This document shows positions 49,787 to 58,559 of a DNA stretch of 64,000 nt, piece by piece. The notes below the pieces were generated by a model. That model did no database searches, had not been told where the DNA came from, and saw only the letters and a list, made by a program, of their open reading frames with translations. The first letter of the stretch is position 1, and each line of letters opens with the position of its first letter. Made by a program: the position numbers and the translations under genes. Origin of the DNA: Planctomycetota bacterium (lineage in GTDB: Bacteria > Planctomycetota > Phycisphaerae > Phycisphaerales > SM1A02); the NCBI GenBank assembly GCA_022566535.1, contig JADFIR010000001.1, forward strand, positions 112,195 through 176,194. Reading direction: 5' to 3'.

Positions 49787-52015
49787 ATGCGAAGCTTGCC
49801 ATGGACAGCGTTGATTCTCGCTCTTGTGGGTGTTGCGCCGGGGGCCTGGGGCGGCCAAGGGCCGGTGGTCATCACCGATCTACTTCGCATCCGCACGGTG
49901 ACGTCGATCGACGTGGCGGCGGATGGTTCCAAGGCTGTGTTTGCGGTGCGGTCGATCGCCGCCTTGCCCCCGCAAGACGGGCAGGAGATTGAGCCGGCCT
50001 ACGCGAACCGATCGCATCTGTTTCTGCTTGATCTGTTCGATCTCCAGGCGGCGCCGAGGCAGTTGACATTTGGTGACCGAAATGATCGCGCGCCGAGGCT
50101 GTCGCCGGGCGGCAAGCGCGTCGCGTTCGTCCGCGGCGACGAAGAAAGCGAGGGCGACGCACAGGTGTGGGTGATGCGTCTTGACGGCGGCGAAGCGCGG
50201 CAAGTCACGAACCTCGATCACGGGGCGGGCGATCCGCAATGGTCGCCCGACGGCCGGACGCTTGTGGTCCGATCGGAGCTGGCGATCGACGAGATCCAAG
50301 GCGTTCCGACCTACCCCTCCGAGCGACCCAACCGTGACTGGAAGGATGCCGAGCGTGCCGCCCACCTCCCGAAGGGGCTTCGGCCGGACGGCGCCCGAGC
50401 GGAGATTCGCGCGTGGCTGGCGGCGAACGCCGACAACCTGAATCCAACGGTCATCACGCGACTTGAGTTTCAAGATGAGCAGAAGCTGCGCGGCCGGATG
50501 GGGTTCGCCCATCTATTCCTGGTTGATCCCGACGATCCGCCCGCCGGCGCCGCGACGCGGATCACCAACGGGTTCTTCGATCATGAGCGTGCGGTCTTCA
50601 TGCCGGATGGGCACAGCATTGTGTACGAGTCGAAGAAGACCCCCGATACGCACCCCGACCGCGTCAGAGGCACCGACCTGTGGAGGGTGAATGTTGACGG
50701 CAGTGATGATCGGCTGCTGTTGGCGATCGATGGGTGGTCGCTTGAGCATCCACAACCCAGCCGTGACGGCTCGTTGGTGGCGTTCATCGGTCGGCAGCTC
50801 GATGAGCCCGCGTTCCGCCAGCGGCGCCTCGGCATCGCCCCGGCCGAAAGTCCCGACGAATCGCAGCTGGTCTGGCTGACCAATGATGAGACGTTCGACG
50901 CGTCGGTGCGCAGGTTCCAGTGGATGCCGACACGGACCGCGGTGCTGTTCACCGCTGCCATGCGCGGGGCGTTTGAGCTGTTGACCATCAGCCCCGGCCT
51001 GCTGGAGCCGGCGACCGTGATCGACCGGCACGACGATCTCCCGGTGGGCGTGCACGCCTTTGGGGCGGGCGGAGGCGCGATCGTCTACGCAATCACCAGC
51101 CCGGCCAATCCCTGCGTGCTCATGGTCCGCGATGCTCGCGGCGACCGTATGGTGTACGACCTCAATCCGTGGGTGGCGGATCTGGCGCTGTCGGTCCCGG
51201 TCGAGGGATCGCTCAGCCGGCCCGATGGCACGACCGTGCAGTACTGGCTCATGGAGCCGACCGACCGTCAACCCACCAAGCAATATCCGCTTGCTGTGGA
51301 GATCCACGGCGGTCCGGCGGCGATGTGGGGTCCCGGCGAGCTGAGCATGTGGCACGAGTTTCAACTGCTGTGCAGTTGGGGCTACGGCGTGGTGTACGCC
51401 AACCCCCGCGGCTCAGGCGGCTACGGCTACCAGTTCCAGCGGGCCAACTTCCAGGATTGGGGCGAAGGCCCCGCCGGCGACGTGCTGGCCGTCGTCGATC
51501 AGGTCACGCTCAACGAGTGGGTGGATGACGAGCGACTGGTGGTGACCGGCGGCAGTTACGCGGGTTATCTCACCGCCTGGATCGTCGCCCACGACCACCG
51601 CTTCAAGGCCGCTGTCGCCCAGCGCGGCGTCTACGACATCGCAACCTTCTTTGGCGAGGGCAACGCCTGGCAGTTGGTGGAGTACGCGATGGGCGGCTAT
51701 CCGTTCGACGCCCGCTACCGGGACGTGATCAACCGCAACAGCCCGTTCACCTATGTCAATCGCATCCGCACACCGCTGCTGATCATGCACGCCAGCCGGG
51801 ACCTGCGCACCGGCGTGTCGCAGTCGGAGATGCTCTATCGCGCACTGAAGCAGCTGGGCCGGCCGGTGGAGTATGTCCGCTATCCCGACGCCGGGCATGA
51901 CCTTTCACGCACCGGCGACCCGCGCCAACGCCTCGATCGCCTGGCCCGCATCATCGAGTTCTTCGAGCGCCACATTGACAACCCCAGGCCCGCCCCGCGA
52001 GTGAACAATGATTGA
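49787..52015 (+). CDS. Secreted S9 family prolyl oligopeptidase-like peptidase
   Basis: This 742-residue enzyme has a signal peptide (residues 1-22), a beta-propeller of TolB/WD40-like blades (about 40-470, with PRLSPGGKRVAFVRGD and DPQWSPDGRTLVV) and a C-terminal alpha/beta hydrolase. The catalytic triad is visible as S590 (GGSYAG), D672 (HASRDLRTG) and H704 (DAGHDL), with the oxyanion region HGGPAAMWG. It probably degrades oligopeptides in the periplasm, as acylaminoacyl or dipeptidyl peptidases do. The ATG at 49787 begins the signal peptide. Confidence 0.92.
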   Translation: MRSLPWTALILALVGVAPGAWGGQGPVVITDLLRIRTVTSIDVAADGSKAVFAVRSIAALPPQDGQEIEPAYANRSHLFLLDLFDLQAAPRQLTFGDRNDRAPRLSPGGKRVAFVRGDEESEGDAQVWVMRLDGGEARQVTNLDHGAGDPQWSPDGRTLVVRSELAIDEIQGVPTYPSERPNRDWKDAERAAHLPKGLRPDGARAEIRAWLAANADNLNPTVITRLEFQDEQKLRGRMGFAHLFLVDPDDPPAGAATRITNGFFDHERAVFMPDGHSIVYESKKTPDTHPDRVRGTDLWRVNVDGSDDRLLLAIDGWSLEHPQPSRDGSLVAFIGRQLDEPAFRQRRLGIAPAESPDESQLVWLTNDETFDASVRRFQWMPTRTAVLFTAAMRGAFELLTISPGLLEPATVIDRHDDLPVGVHAFGAGGGAIVYAITSPANPCVLMVRDARGDRMVYDLNPWVADLALSVPVEGSLSRPDGTTVQYWLMEPTDRQPTKQYPLAVEIHGGPAAMWGPGELSMWHEFQLLCSWGYGVVYANPRGSGGYGYQFQRANFQDWGEGPAGDVLAVVDQVTLNEWVDDERLVVTGGSYAGYLTAWIVAHDHRFKAAVAQRGVYDIATFFGEGNAWQLVEYAMGGYPFDARYRDVINRNSPFTYVNRIRTPLLIMHASRDLRTGVSQSEMLYRALKQLGRPVEYVRYPDAGHDLSRTGDPRQRLDRLARIIEFFERHIDNPRPAPRVNND

Positions 52016-52313
52016 CTATCCGTGAGGTCGTAGTGCAGCCGGGGCAGCGCGTCATCATCCATCCCGGTGATCGCGTGAGAAACGGCATATCGGTCACGCC
52101 TCGTGACGAATCCTGACCGCCCCGCATGTGATACCCGCCGCACGAATGCCCACGAAGATTCAGGCCTGCGCTCTACCCGGGTGAAGAGCACGCCGGACGC
52201 CTTGCTTTAGCTATATGAGACAGCGTGGGGCCTATACTGGCAGGATTGCAGCGTTCAGCTTCTTATGAGAACCTGGATAATCAACAGTTATCCCGCTAGG
52301 CACACATAGCGCC
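52016..52313. other. Intergenic region without a visible gene
   Basis: This 298-bp gap holds no frame with coding character and no palindrome of the repeat families. It becomes more AT-rich towards the next gene and may contain that gene's promoter. Confidence 0.4.
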
Positions 52314-52835
52314 ATGCAGACCCTCGGCAAACAGCTTGTTACCTTGATCGCACAGATCGGCGAGCATCTGGGATTCGAATCCTCATGCGAGGTTGAGGCT
52401 GCGGATTCTGCGTGGGTGGACGTCGTTTGGTTCGACAAACGATTGTCCCCGAAAACGCTTGGATTCGAGCGATCGAGCCTCCGGCGCGCGCCGGTTCTCC
52501 CGTTGGTCGGATTCGAGGTCGAAATCAGCACCGGAAACAACCCGAAACACATCAAGGGCAGCGTCTCAAACCTCAATAATCTGAGCGCACTTCTAGGCGT
52601 TCTGGTCGTTGGCAATCCGAGCATTGACAATCTACGGTTGCGGACAAAGATGCTCAGAGACGAGACATTCGAGAAAGTCGAAAGAACACTGATGGATCGC
52701 GTATACCGTTGGATTTACGCTGAATCGCAACCGACAACTCGAGTTGTCGTCATGACCGAGCGCGAGATCAGTGCTTGGGCGCAACGAATCGGCCTCACTA
52801 TTCCGACGCCGCCAACAGAGCAGATGCCGGCATAA
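52314..52835 (+). CDS. Possible PD-(D/E)XK nuclease-fold protein
   Basis: This 173-residue protein is not assigned. The segment SAWVDVVWFDKRL followed by VGFEVEISTGNNPKHIKGSV looks like the D and ExE/K strands of restriction-like nuclease folds (D-x(n)-E-x-E with a later Lys). GVLVVGNPS is a further core strand. The composition is less GC-rich than its neighbours, suggesting transfer. No methyltransferase or partner is adjacent. Confidence 0.55.
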   Translation: MQTLGKQLVTLIAQIGEHLGFESSCEVEAADSAWVDVVWFDKRLSPKTLGFERSSLRRAPVLPLVGFEVEISTGNNPKHIKGSVSNLNNLSALLGVLVVGNPSIDNLRLRTKMLRDETFEKVERTLMDRVYRWIYAESQPTTRVVVMTEREISAWAQRIGLTIPTPPTEQMPA

Positions 52836-52921
52836 CAAGGGGATTCAGCCGAGCCAGCTGCGGCGGGTGGTTTTCGGTTCTCCAAGCGTCTTCTACGATG
52901 GTTCGGTTGCTTGGTCGATCT

Positions 52922-52941
52922 CGCCCCCCAAGTCGGGGGCG
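52922..52941 (+). terminator. G/C-rich stem-loop after the nuclease-like gene
   Basis: The 7-bp inverted repeat CGCCCCC/GGGGGCG lies 87 bp after the stop. Without a T-tract it is only a tentative terminator; it resembles a variant of the REP-like palindromes. Confidence 0.4.
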
Positions 52942-53061
52942 GGTGATCGTGGTCACTGGCTGGTAGATCGTGGCATGATTGCGCTATCGCCTTGAACGGA
53001 GCTGGCTTTTCGATATCCTGTGGAACCTGAGGGCGGGTTCTTGCGCCCGGCAGCATAGTTT

Positions 53062-53134
53062 GGGGCCGTAGCTCAGTTGGGAGAGCGCCTGCATGGCATG
53101 CAGGAGGTCGTCGGTTCAAGCCCGATCGGCTCCA
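53062..53134 (+). tRNA. tRNA-Ala (anticodon GGC)
   Basis: A complete cloverleaf is present: acceptor GGGGCCG/CGGCTCC, D-arm GCTC/GAGC, anticodon arm CCTGC/GCAGG with loop ATGGCAT, T-arm GTCGG/CCGAT and discriminator A. The G3:U70 pair, the main identity element for alanyl-tRNA synthetase, is present. CCA is not encoded. Confidence 0.95.
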
Positions 53135-53234
53135 TTGGGCTGAGATGTCGCCGCAGTAGGATTTGGGGTTTGTGTATCGGCGCGGGTTAGGTACAAGCTG
53201 CTGCGATCCGGGTGGGTGGCAATTGAGGGGTGTG

Positions 53235-54545
53235 ATGATGTTGAGCCGGCGGCGGTTCCTCGGAGCAATGTCGATCCCGGCGGTGGCCGGCGTGAGCGGT
53301 GCGTACCTTCATCCGACACGACTGGGTCGCGCTTTGGCGGCCGTTGCGGACCTTTCTGCGGATTCGAGGTCACCGCAGCGCATCGCCGGGGATGAGGACT
53401 TCTGGTTCGAGATCAGCCAGGCGTTCACGGTCGATCGCAGCATCGTGAACCTCAACAACGGTGGCGTAAGTCCCTCGCCGGCGATCGTCCAGCAGGCGAT
53501 GAAACGGCACTTGGATTACTCCAACACCGCGCCGCCATACACCATGTGGCGAGTGCTTGAACCGCAGCGCGAAGCGGTGCGCGAACGGCTGGCGCGCGAG
53601 TTCGGCGGTGATCCCGAGGAAATCGCACTGACGCGCAACGCCTCGGAAGGATTGCAGATCTGTCAGTTCGGGTTCGACCTCGAGCCGGGCGATGAAGTGC
53701 TGACAACGACGCAGGATTATCCGCGCATGCTCGACACGTTCAAGCAGCGTCAACGCCGCGAAGGCATTGTGCTTCGGCAGTTCTCGATTCCCGTCCCGGC
53801 CGAAGACCCCGACGAGGTCGTCTCGCTGTTTGCGCGGCACATCACGCCGAGAACCAGGCTGATCCTGATGTGTGACATGATCAACCTGACCGGGCAGATT
53901 CTGCCGGTGCAGCGGGTGGTGGCTATGGCCCGGGCGAAGGGGATACCGGTGATTGTGGATGGGGCCCACGGGTTCGCCCATTACGCCTTCAAAATATCCG
54001 ATCTCGATTGCGACTATTACGCGACGAGTCTGCACAAATGGCTCTTCGCGCCGCACGGCACCGGTCTGCTTTATGTGCGCCGCGACAAGATTCACGACCT
54101 CTGGCCGCTGATGGCTGCTCCGGAGGCGGGGGACGATGACATCCGCAAGTTCGAGGAGATCGGCACGCATCCAGCCGCTAACTATCTGGCCATCGCTGAA
54201 GCACTCACATTCCACCAGGGGATCGGCGCCAAGCGTAAGGAAGCACGGCTGGTCTTCCTGCGCGACTACTGGGCGAACCGCCTGTTAGGCCATGACCGGG
54301 TCCGGCTGCATACGAGCCTCAAGCCGGGCTTCGCCTGTGGTATTGCGACGGTTCAGATCGACGGCGTGGATAGCGGCGAGCTGAACAACTGGCTGTGGGA
54401 TGAGCATCGGATACTCACCACGGCGATCATGCACGAAGAGTTTTCGGGCATCCGTGTTTCCCCCAGCGTCTATACCACGCTGAGGGAGCTGGACAGATTC
54501 TGCGAAGCGATGGAGAAGGTGATCCTCCATGGCCTGCCGACATAA
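53235..54545 (+). CDS. Tat-exported class V aminotransferase (isopenicillin N epimerase-like)
   Basis: This PLP enzyme of about 436 residues starts with a twin-arginine signal (LSRRRFLGAMSIPAVAG), so it is exported folded with its cofactor. The PLP lysine lies in ATSLHKWLFAPHGTG, and the cofactor Asp/His in VIVDGAHGFAHYAF. NNGGVSPSPAIV and NASEGLQICQ are typical of the cysteine desulfurase/isopenicillin N epimerase branch. Its substrate is unknown. The frame reaches upstream to the tRNA gene, but the Tat signal fixes the start at one of the adjacent Met codons. Confidence 0.88.
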   Translation: MMLSRRRFLGAMSIPAVAGVSGAYLHPTRLGRALAAVADLSADSRSPQRIAGDEDFWFEISQAFTVDRSIVNLNNGGVSPSPAIVQQAMKRHLDYSNTAPPYTMWRVLEPQREAVRERLAREFGGDPEEIALTRNASEGLQICQFGFDLEPGDEVLTTTQDYPRMLDTFKQRQRREGIVLRQFSIPVPAEDPDEVVSLFARHITPRTRLILMCDMINLTGQILPVQRVVAMARAKGIPVIVDGAHGFAHYAFKISDLDCDYYATSLHKWLFAPHGTGLLYVRRDKIHDLWPLMAAPEAGDDDIRKFEEIGTHPAANYLAIAEALTFHQGIGAKRKEARLVFLRDYWANRLLGHDRVRLHTSLKPGFACGIATVQIDGVDSGELNNWLWDEHRILTTAIMHEEFSGIRVSPSVYTTLRELDRFCEAMEKVILHGLPT

Positions 54546-54561
54546 CCACGCAACGGAACAC

Positions 54562-55160
54562 TCAGGGCACGACGAGCTTGGCCATGAAATGCAACGATCG
54601 ACCAAAGATCCAGTTTCCCGGGTCGGGATAGAGCCCCAGGCGTTTGATCCAGGTATCGATTCGAAGACCGAGTTCGTCGAACGCCTCCAGCCAGCGGTGT
54701 CGGGGCCAATAGTTGTAGGGCAGCACAACTTCGTGACGCGCGTTTCCAACCCAATCCATCAAGCGAAGTGTTGCGCCGGCGAGCAGGCCGTCGCGCGCAT
54801 GATCCTTGAGAATGACCGCTTGACGGGCCACGCGCCGGGCTTCGCGCAGCATGATCATCGGCTCTTGGGCATGATGCAACACGTGAACGAACATGACAAC
54901 GTCAAAGCTCTTATCATCATGTGGAATCTGCGTGCCGTTGTTTGGACGAACGGGGATGTGCGTGTTAGTCCGCACCTTCACGCCGATGCCTTGCAGTTCG
55001 AGGCTGGGCTTCTTCTAGGTGGTTAGATGAGCGATGAGCCCGTCGCCGTAGCCGACGTCGAGCACTCGGATGTTGGCGGGATGAGCTCGGCAAGGCGGTC
55101 GCTGAGAACGCGTATGCGCCGGCCGTAGACGACCTCGTGCATCCGCCCCAAAAGAGTCAT
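54562..55160 (-). pseudogene. Class I SAM methyltransferase pseudogene (frameshift and nonsense)
   Basis: The start MTLLGRMHEVVYGRRIRVLS (ATG 55158-55160) overlaps the glycosyltransferase stop, so it was once a coupled gene. At about 55074-55080 the frame breaks: the continuation NIRVLDVGYGDGLIAHL, the SAM-binding motif, is in another frame, as if one G were lost. An in-frame TAG at 55015-55017 then interrupts the motif region. The rest (DDKSFDVVMFVHVLHHAQEP to the end) is intact. Both lesions imply loss of function unless sequencing error explains them. Confidence 0.8.
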
Positions 55161-56374
55161 CGCCGGCCCATTCCCATGAGGCTCAGAAAGAAGCTTGCAA
55201 CGATCACCTGGCAACCAAGTACAAGTGCCGCCAGGGCCGGGATGACAAGGCGCATGGTTTGGGTATAGGACAGCTCGCCGAACGCGCGTGAGGCCCAGGT
55301 TGCCACCGCATACCCGGACAGGGCAAGGCCGGTCAACACGAGGAAGGCGCCGACGACGAGTCCGGTCTCCAGCGTGACTATCTTGAAAAGTTTGGTCATC
55401 CGCGGGTCTTCGGGCATGAGACCGACGGTGATGCCATAGATCTTGCTGAAGACGGCAAAGGTGACCGCTTGAAACCCGACCAGCACAGCCGCCGCTGCGT
55501 AGAGCAATGTATGGACGTCAAGCGTTACGCCTGAGACGGCTCGAGGCCCGCCCAGCAGCCAAAGCCCGACAATGAGTCCGACCGCCATGAGACCGGCCCC
55601 CGGATAGAGGAACAACCATCGGGGACTGTAAAGCAACATGAACCGCAGATGGCGCCAGCCGTCGCGCCATGTGCGCAGGTGAGCCGGCCGGCTACGGCCA
55701 TCGGGCGATAGCGTCGTCGGGACCTCCGCGATCCTCATTCGATGGAGCGTGGCCTTGACCACCATTTCGCTGGCGAACTCCATGCCGGTCGCGCGCAAAT
55801 CCCATTGGGTCGCGGCCGATTTGCTGAAGCCGCGCAATCCACAATGGAAATCACTGCATGGGCACTGAAAGAAGAGCCGCCCGATGGCGCTGAGCACCGG
55901 GTTGCCGAGGTACTTGTGCAGGAACGGCATGGCCCCGGGTTTGATGCCCCCTGCGAACCGATTGCCCATGACGAGATCATGGCCGTCGCGCAGTTTCTCC
56001 AGGAAGAATGGGATGTCGAGAAAGTTGTAACTATCGTCCGCGTCACCCATGATGATGAAGCGGCCGCGCGCAGCCGCAATACCGCCCATCAAGGCGTGGC
56101 CATAACCCTTCTGCTGAACCTGAACGACGCGAGCGCCCAGCTCAGCGGCGATCTGCTGCGACCCATCGGTGCTGCCGTTATCGGCGATAAGCACCTCGCC
56201 GACGATCTCATGCTCGCGCAAGGCGCGTTGTGCCTTCTCTATACAGGTCCCGAGCGTCTCTGCCTCGTCCAGACAAGGCATCAAGACGGTCAATTCGAGT
56301 TCTGAGCCGGCCGCCGCGTCGTTTGCCGCGGCAGCCTGATCATCACGCGAATGAGCCGACTGATCCAAGGTCAT
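55157..56374 (-). CDS. Family 2 glycosyltransferase with C-terminal membrane helices
   Basis: This 405-residue GT2 enzyme has a soluble catalytic domain (LTVLMPCLDEAETLGTCI, IADNGSTDGSQQIA and the metal-binding MGDADDSYNF) and four C-terminal helices (about 255-400). It resembles dolichyl-phosphate mannose synthase or DPM1-like proteins that load sugars onto a polyprenyl carrier. The upstream divergent gene encodes a GT39-like membrane protein that could use such a lipid-linked sugar; the manC gene at 23 kb could supply GDP-mannose. Confidence 0.9.
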   Translation of the reverse strand: MTLDQSAHSRDDQAAAANDAAAGSELELTVLMPCLDEAETLGTCIEKAQRALREHEIVGEVLIADNGSTDGSQQIAAELGARVVQVQQKGYGHALMGGIAAARGRFIIMGDADDSYNFLDIPFFLEKLRDGHDLVMGNRFAGGIKPGAMPFLHKYLGNPVLSAIGRLFFQCPCSDFHCGLRGFSKSAATQWDLRATGMEFASEMVVKATLHRMRIAEVPTTLSPDGRSRPAHLRTWRDGWRHLRFMLLYSPRWLFLYPGAGLMAVGLIVGLWLLGGPRAVSGVTLDVHTLLYAAAAVLVGFQAVTFAVFSKIYGITVGLMPEDPRMTKLFKIVTLETGLVVGAFLVLTGLALSGYAVATWASRAFGELSYTQTMRLVIPALAALVLGCQVIVASFFLSLMGMGRR

Positions 56375-56684
56375 GAGATGACTGCCTTCGTCGCGGAAAA
56401 GGACCCGGACGGGATGCCGGCAATGGTACCGCCGAGATTCAGCCGGTCAACGAAAGCTCGGGGCTGGGTCGCTGGCGCGGAGACAAAGAGAGCGAGGCTA
56501 TACTGCGATTGACGTTGCCGGTTTGGTATGGGTGATGAGCGAACTCTCCAGCAAGTCGATTCCGTGTCGGCAGATGAGATCATCGACAAGGATGCCCTGT
56601 CGTGACTGATATAGCTGCCGGGCTGCGAAACCGCTCGTGCGCTGCCCGATGTGCGAATTGCGGTTGGCCGGAAGCGGGTGGAAC
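56375..56684. other. Divergent intergenic region between the two glycan genes
   Basis: This 310-bp region separates the divergent glycosyltransferase and GT39-like genes and should hold both promoters. A TATACT hexamer occurs at about 56496-56501, but no matching -35 is convincing. No gene or repeat is recognised. Confidence 0.4.
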
Positions 56685-58028
56685 ATGATGGATGAATCAC
56701 AGATTGGCCCGGATCCATCGTACGCCGGTGCTCGGCGGCGGCCGTGGCCGTCTGCTGTCTATGTCACGCTTCTGATCATCTGGGGGCTGGCGTCGCGACT
56801 GCCCTACGTGACCGACTTCGAGTCGATGGGCAAGGACGGCCCGGAATACATCAATTCGCTCGCGCTCGACGAGACCTACAACGTTCCGCCGCCCGGCAAT
56901 ATCGGGTTTGTTGTGCTGGCCAAGGCCGCCCAGGTCCTCTGGCCTACACCTGTGTATGCCTACGCGGCGGTGACGATTGCCATCTCCTGCCTGGCGTTGG
57001 TATTCGTGTACCTGCTGGGCACGCGGTTCATGCCCCGGCCATTGGCGGCGGTGGCGGCGCTGGCCTTCAGCTGCGACACGATCGTCTGGTTTCACGGGAC
57101 GCCGATCAAAAGTTATCCCGTCTGGATGGTGGCGTTGCCGGCGATTGCGTATTTCGGGACTCGGTTTGCGCAGCACAAGCGGACGGGTGACCTAATTGCG
57201 GCGAGTCTGGCGCTGGGGCTTTGCTCGGTAGTGCGTAACGACCTGGTGGCGTTTGGCGGGCCGCTGTGGGCTGGGTGCTTGCTGTTGGGGCGGGCACGGT
57301 TGAGGGATTGGCTGCTCGGCGCGGCCGTTGTCGGTGTTTGCGTATCGGTCTGGTTCTTCAGCACGGCCTCGCTTCTCGGAGGACCGCGGGCATACCTCCA
57401 GATCGTCCGCGCGAAACATGAGTTGCACGAACAGCTCGGTGTCGAGGGAAGGGGTTTGATCGACGGACTTCTTCGCAACCTGGTCAAGTACGGCATCTGG
57501 CTGATATGGAGCGCGCATCTGGCGCTGATCCCCTTCGCCTATTGCCTGTGGCGATACGTGCGATCGTTTCGCCACCATTGGCGTGGCTTGACTCTGGCGG
57601 CGCTGTGGATGCTGCCTTCGTGCTATTTTGCATTCATCATCTCCACGTTCGCGTCTGCCCAGATATTTCAGTTTACACCGTTGGTTTACCTCGGCGCCCT
57701 CCGCGGCCTGCAGCTCTGGGCCCGGCCGGGCAACAAGATCCTCCCTGTAGCTGGCGGGCTTCTCATCGCCCTGGTATGTGCCTTGCAATTCACCGTCACG
57801 CCGTTGCTGCCGAACTCCAATCAGCGCAACGTCATCATCAACGTGAACTTTATCAAGTACACCGGTGCCGGGATCCACAACGACTACAACTATAACTTGG
57901 TGGATTTCGGCATGAGCTCATCGCTCAAGTCGGTCGTCAAGCAGCTCCGCCGGCCCGAGCCGGTCCCGAAGATCCCGCCACGTCGGCTCCAGGGGAAGAA
58001 TGAGCCTTTGCGCAGACCGGGTGAGTAA
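56685..58028 (+). CDS. Polytopic membrane glycosyltransferase-like protein (GT39/ArnT-like)
   Basis: This 447-residue protein has about ten hydrophobic helices. An acidic residue pair in the first luminal loop (TDFESMGKDGPEYI) is in the place of the catalytic Asp/Glu of GT39/GT83 enzymes. Later SVVRNDLVAF and a conserved Arg are also typical. It probably transfers a sugar from a polyprenyl-phosphate donor. The start MMDESQ at 56685 is preferred over GTG 56637. The C-terminal 40 residues are basic and cytoplasmic. Confidence 0.7.
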   Translation: MMDESQIGPDPSYAGARRRPWPSAVYVTLLIIWGLASRLPYVTDFESMGKDGPEYINSLALDETYNVPPPGNIGFVVLAKAAQVLWPTPVYAYAAVTIAISCLALVFVYLLGTRFMPRPLAAVAALAFSCDTIVWFHGTPIKSYPVWMVALPAIAYFGTRFAQHKRTGDLIAASLALGLCSVVRNDLVAFGGPLWAGCLLLGRARLRDWLLGAAVVGVCVSVWFFSTASLLGGPRAYLQIVRAKHELHEQLGVEGRGLIDGLLRNLVKYGIWLIWSAHLALIPFAYCLWRYVRSFRHHWRGLTLAALWMLPSCYFAFIISTFASAQIFQFTPLVYLGALRGLQLWARPGNKILPVAGGLLIALVCALQFTVTPLLPNSNQRNVIINVNFIKYTGAGIHNDYNYNLVDFGMSSSLKSVVKQLRRPEPVPKIPPRRLQGKNEPLRRPGE

Positions 58029-58088
58029 CGCCACGCACGGGCGGCTAACTTGTTCGCGGCGATTGACTGGAAGGCGTCCGGCCGGGTG

Positions 58089-58409
58089 TTAGCCGAAGCG
58101 CAGCCCGACCTCAAACGCGCCGCTCAGCGCGGGCGGTCGTGACCAACACACCGAGCAGAGCCGGTTGATGCGGGTGCCCTTAGGCAACAGCGTCACCGCT
58201 GTGCCCGTCATGCCCTCGATCAGCGGCGCCGAGGTGACGATCCGAGCCCCGCCCTCGCTGATGTCCAGGATCCGATAGCGGATCGCGGTGGGCATATCGT
58301 GGTGCCAGCGCACCACCAACTCTGCCTGCGTTCGCATTCGAGCGGAGTGCCTGCGCTCGACGGCCGGATCGCCACGATCAAGTCCGGATATGAGAGAATC
58401 GTGCAGCAT
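58089..58409 (-). CDS. PilZ domain protein
   Basis: This 106-residue single-domain protein has the two c-di-GMP binding motifs of PilZ: RRHSAR (RxxxR-type) at about residues 19-24 and DISEGGARI (DxSxxG) at about 49-57. It is a likely c-di-GMP effector. It is convergent with the GT39-like gene and divergent from the oxidase gene, so no operon partner identifies its target. Confidence 0.88.
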   Translation of the reverse strand: MLHDSLISGLDRGDPAVERRHSARMRTQAELVVRWHHDMPTAIRYRILDISEGGARIVTSAPLIEGMTGTAVTLLPKGTRINRLCSVCWSRPPALSGAFEVGLRFG

Positions 58410-58559
58410 GCCATAGGGAATGTCCGATTGGCCCAGGGCGTTTGACAGCCGCAGCGTCGCTTTCGAGACGCTTCGGGTCCGTCTGTACTGATTGGGCAGG
58501 TTTGGCGGGTCGTAGGGAGCAGCATTCTCGACGGAATCGGGCCCGCGGGATAGCGAGCT

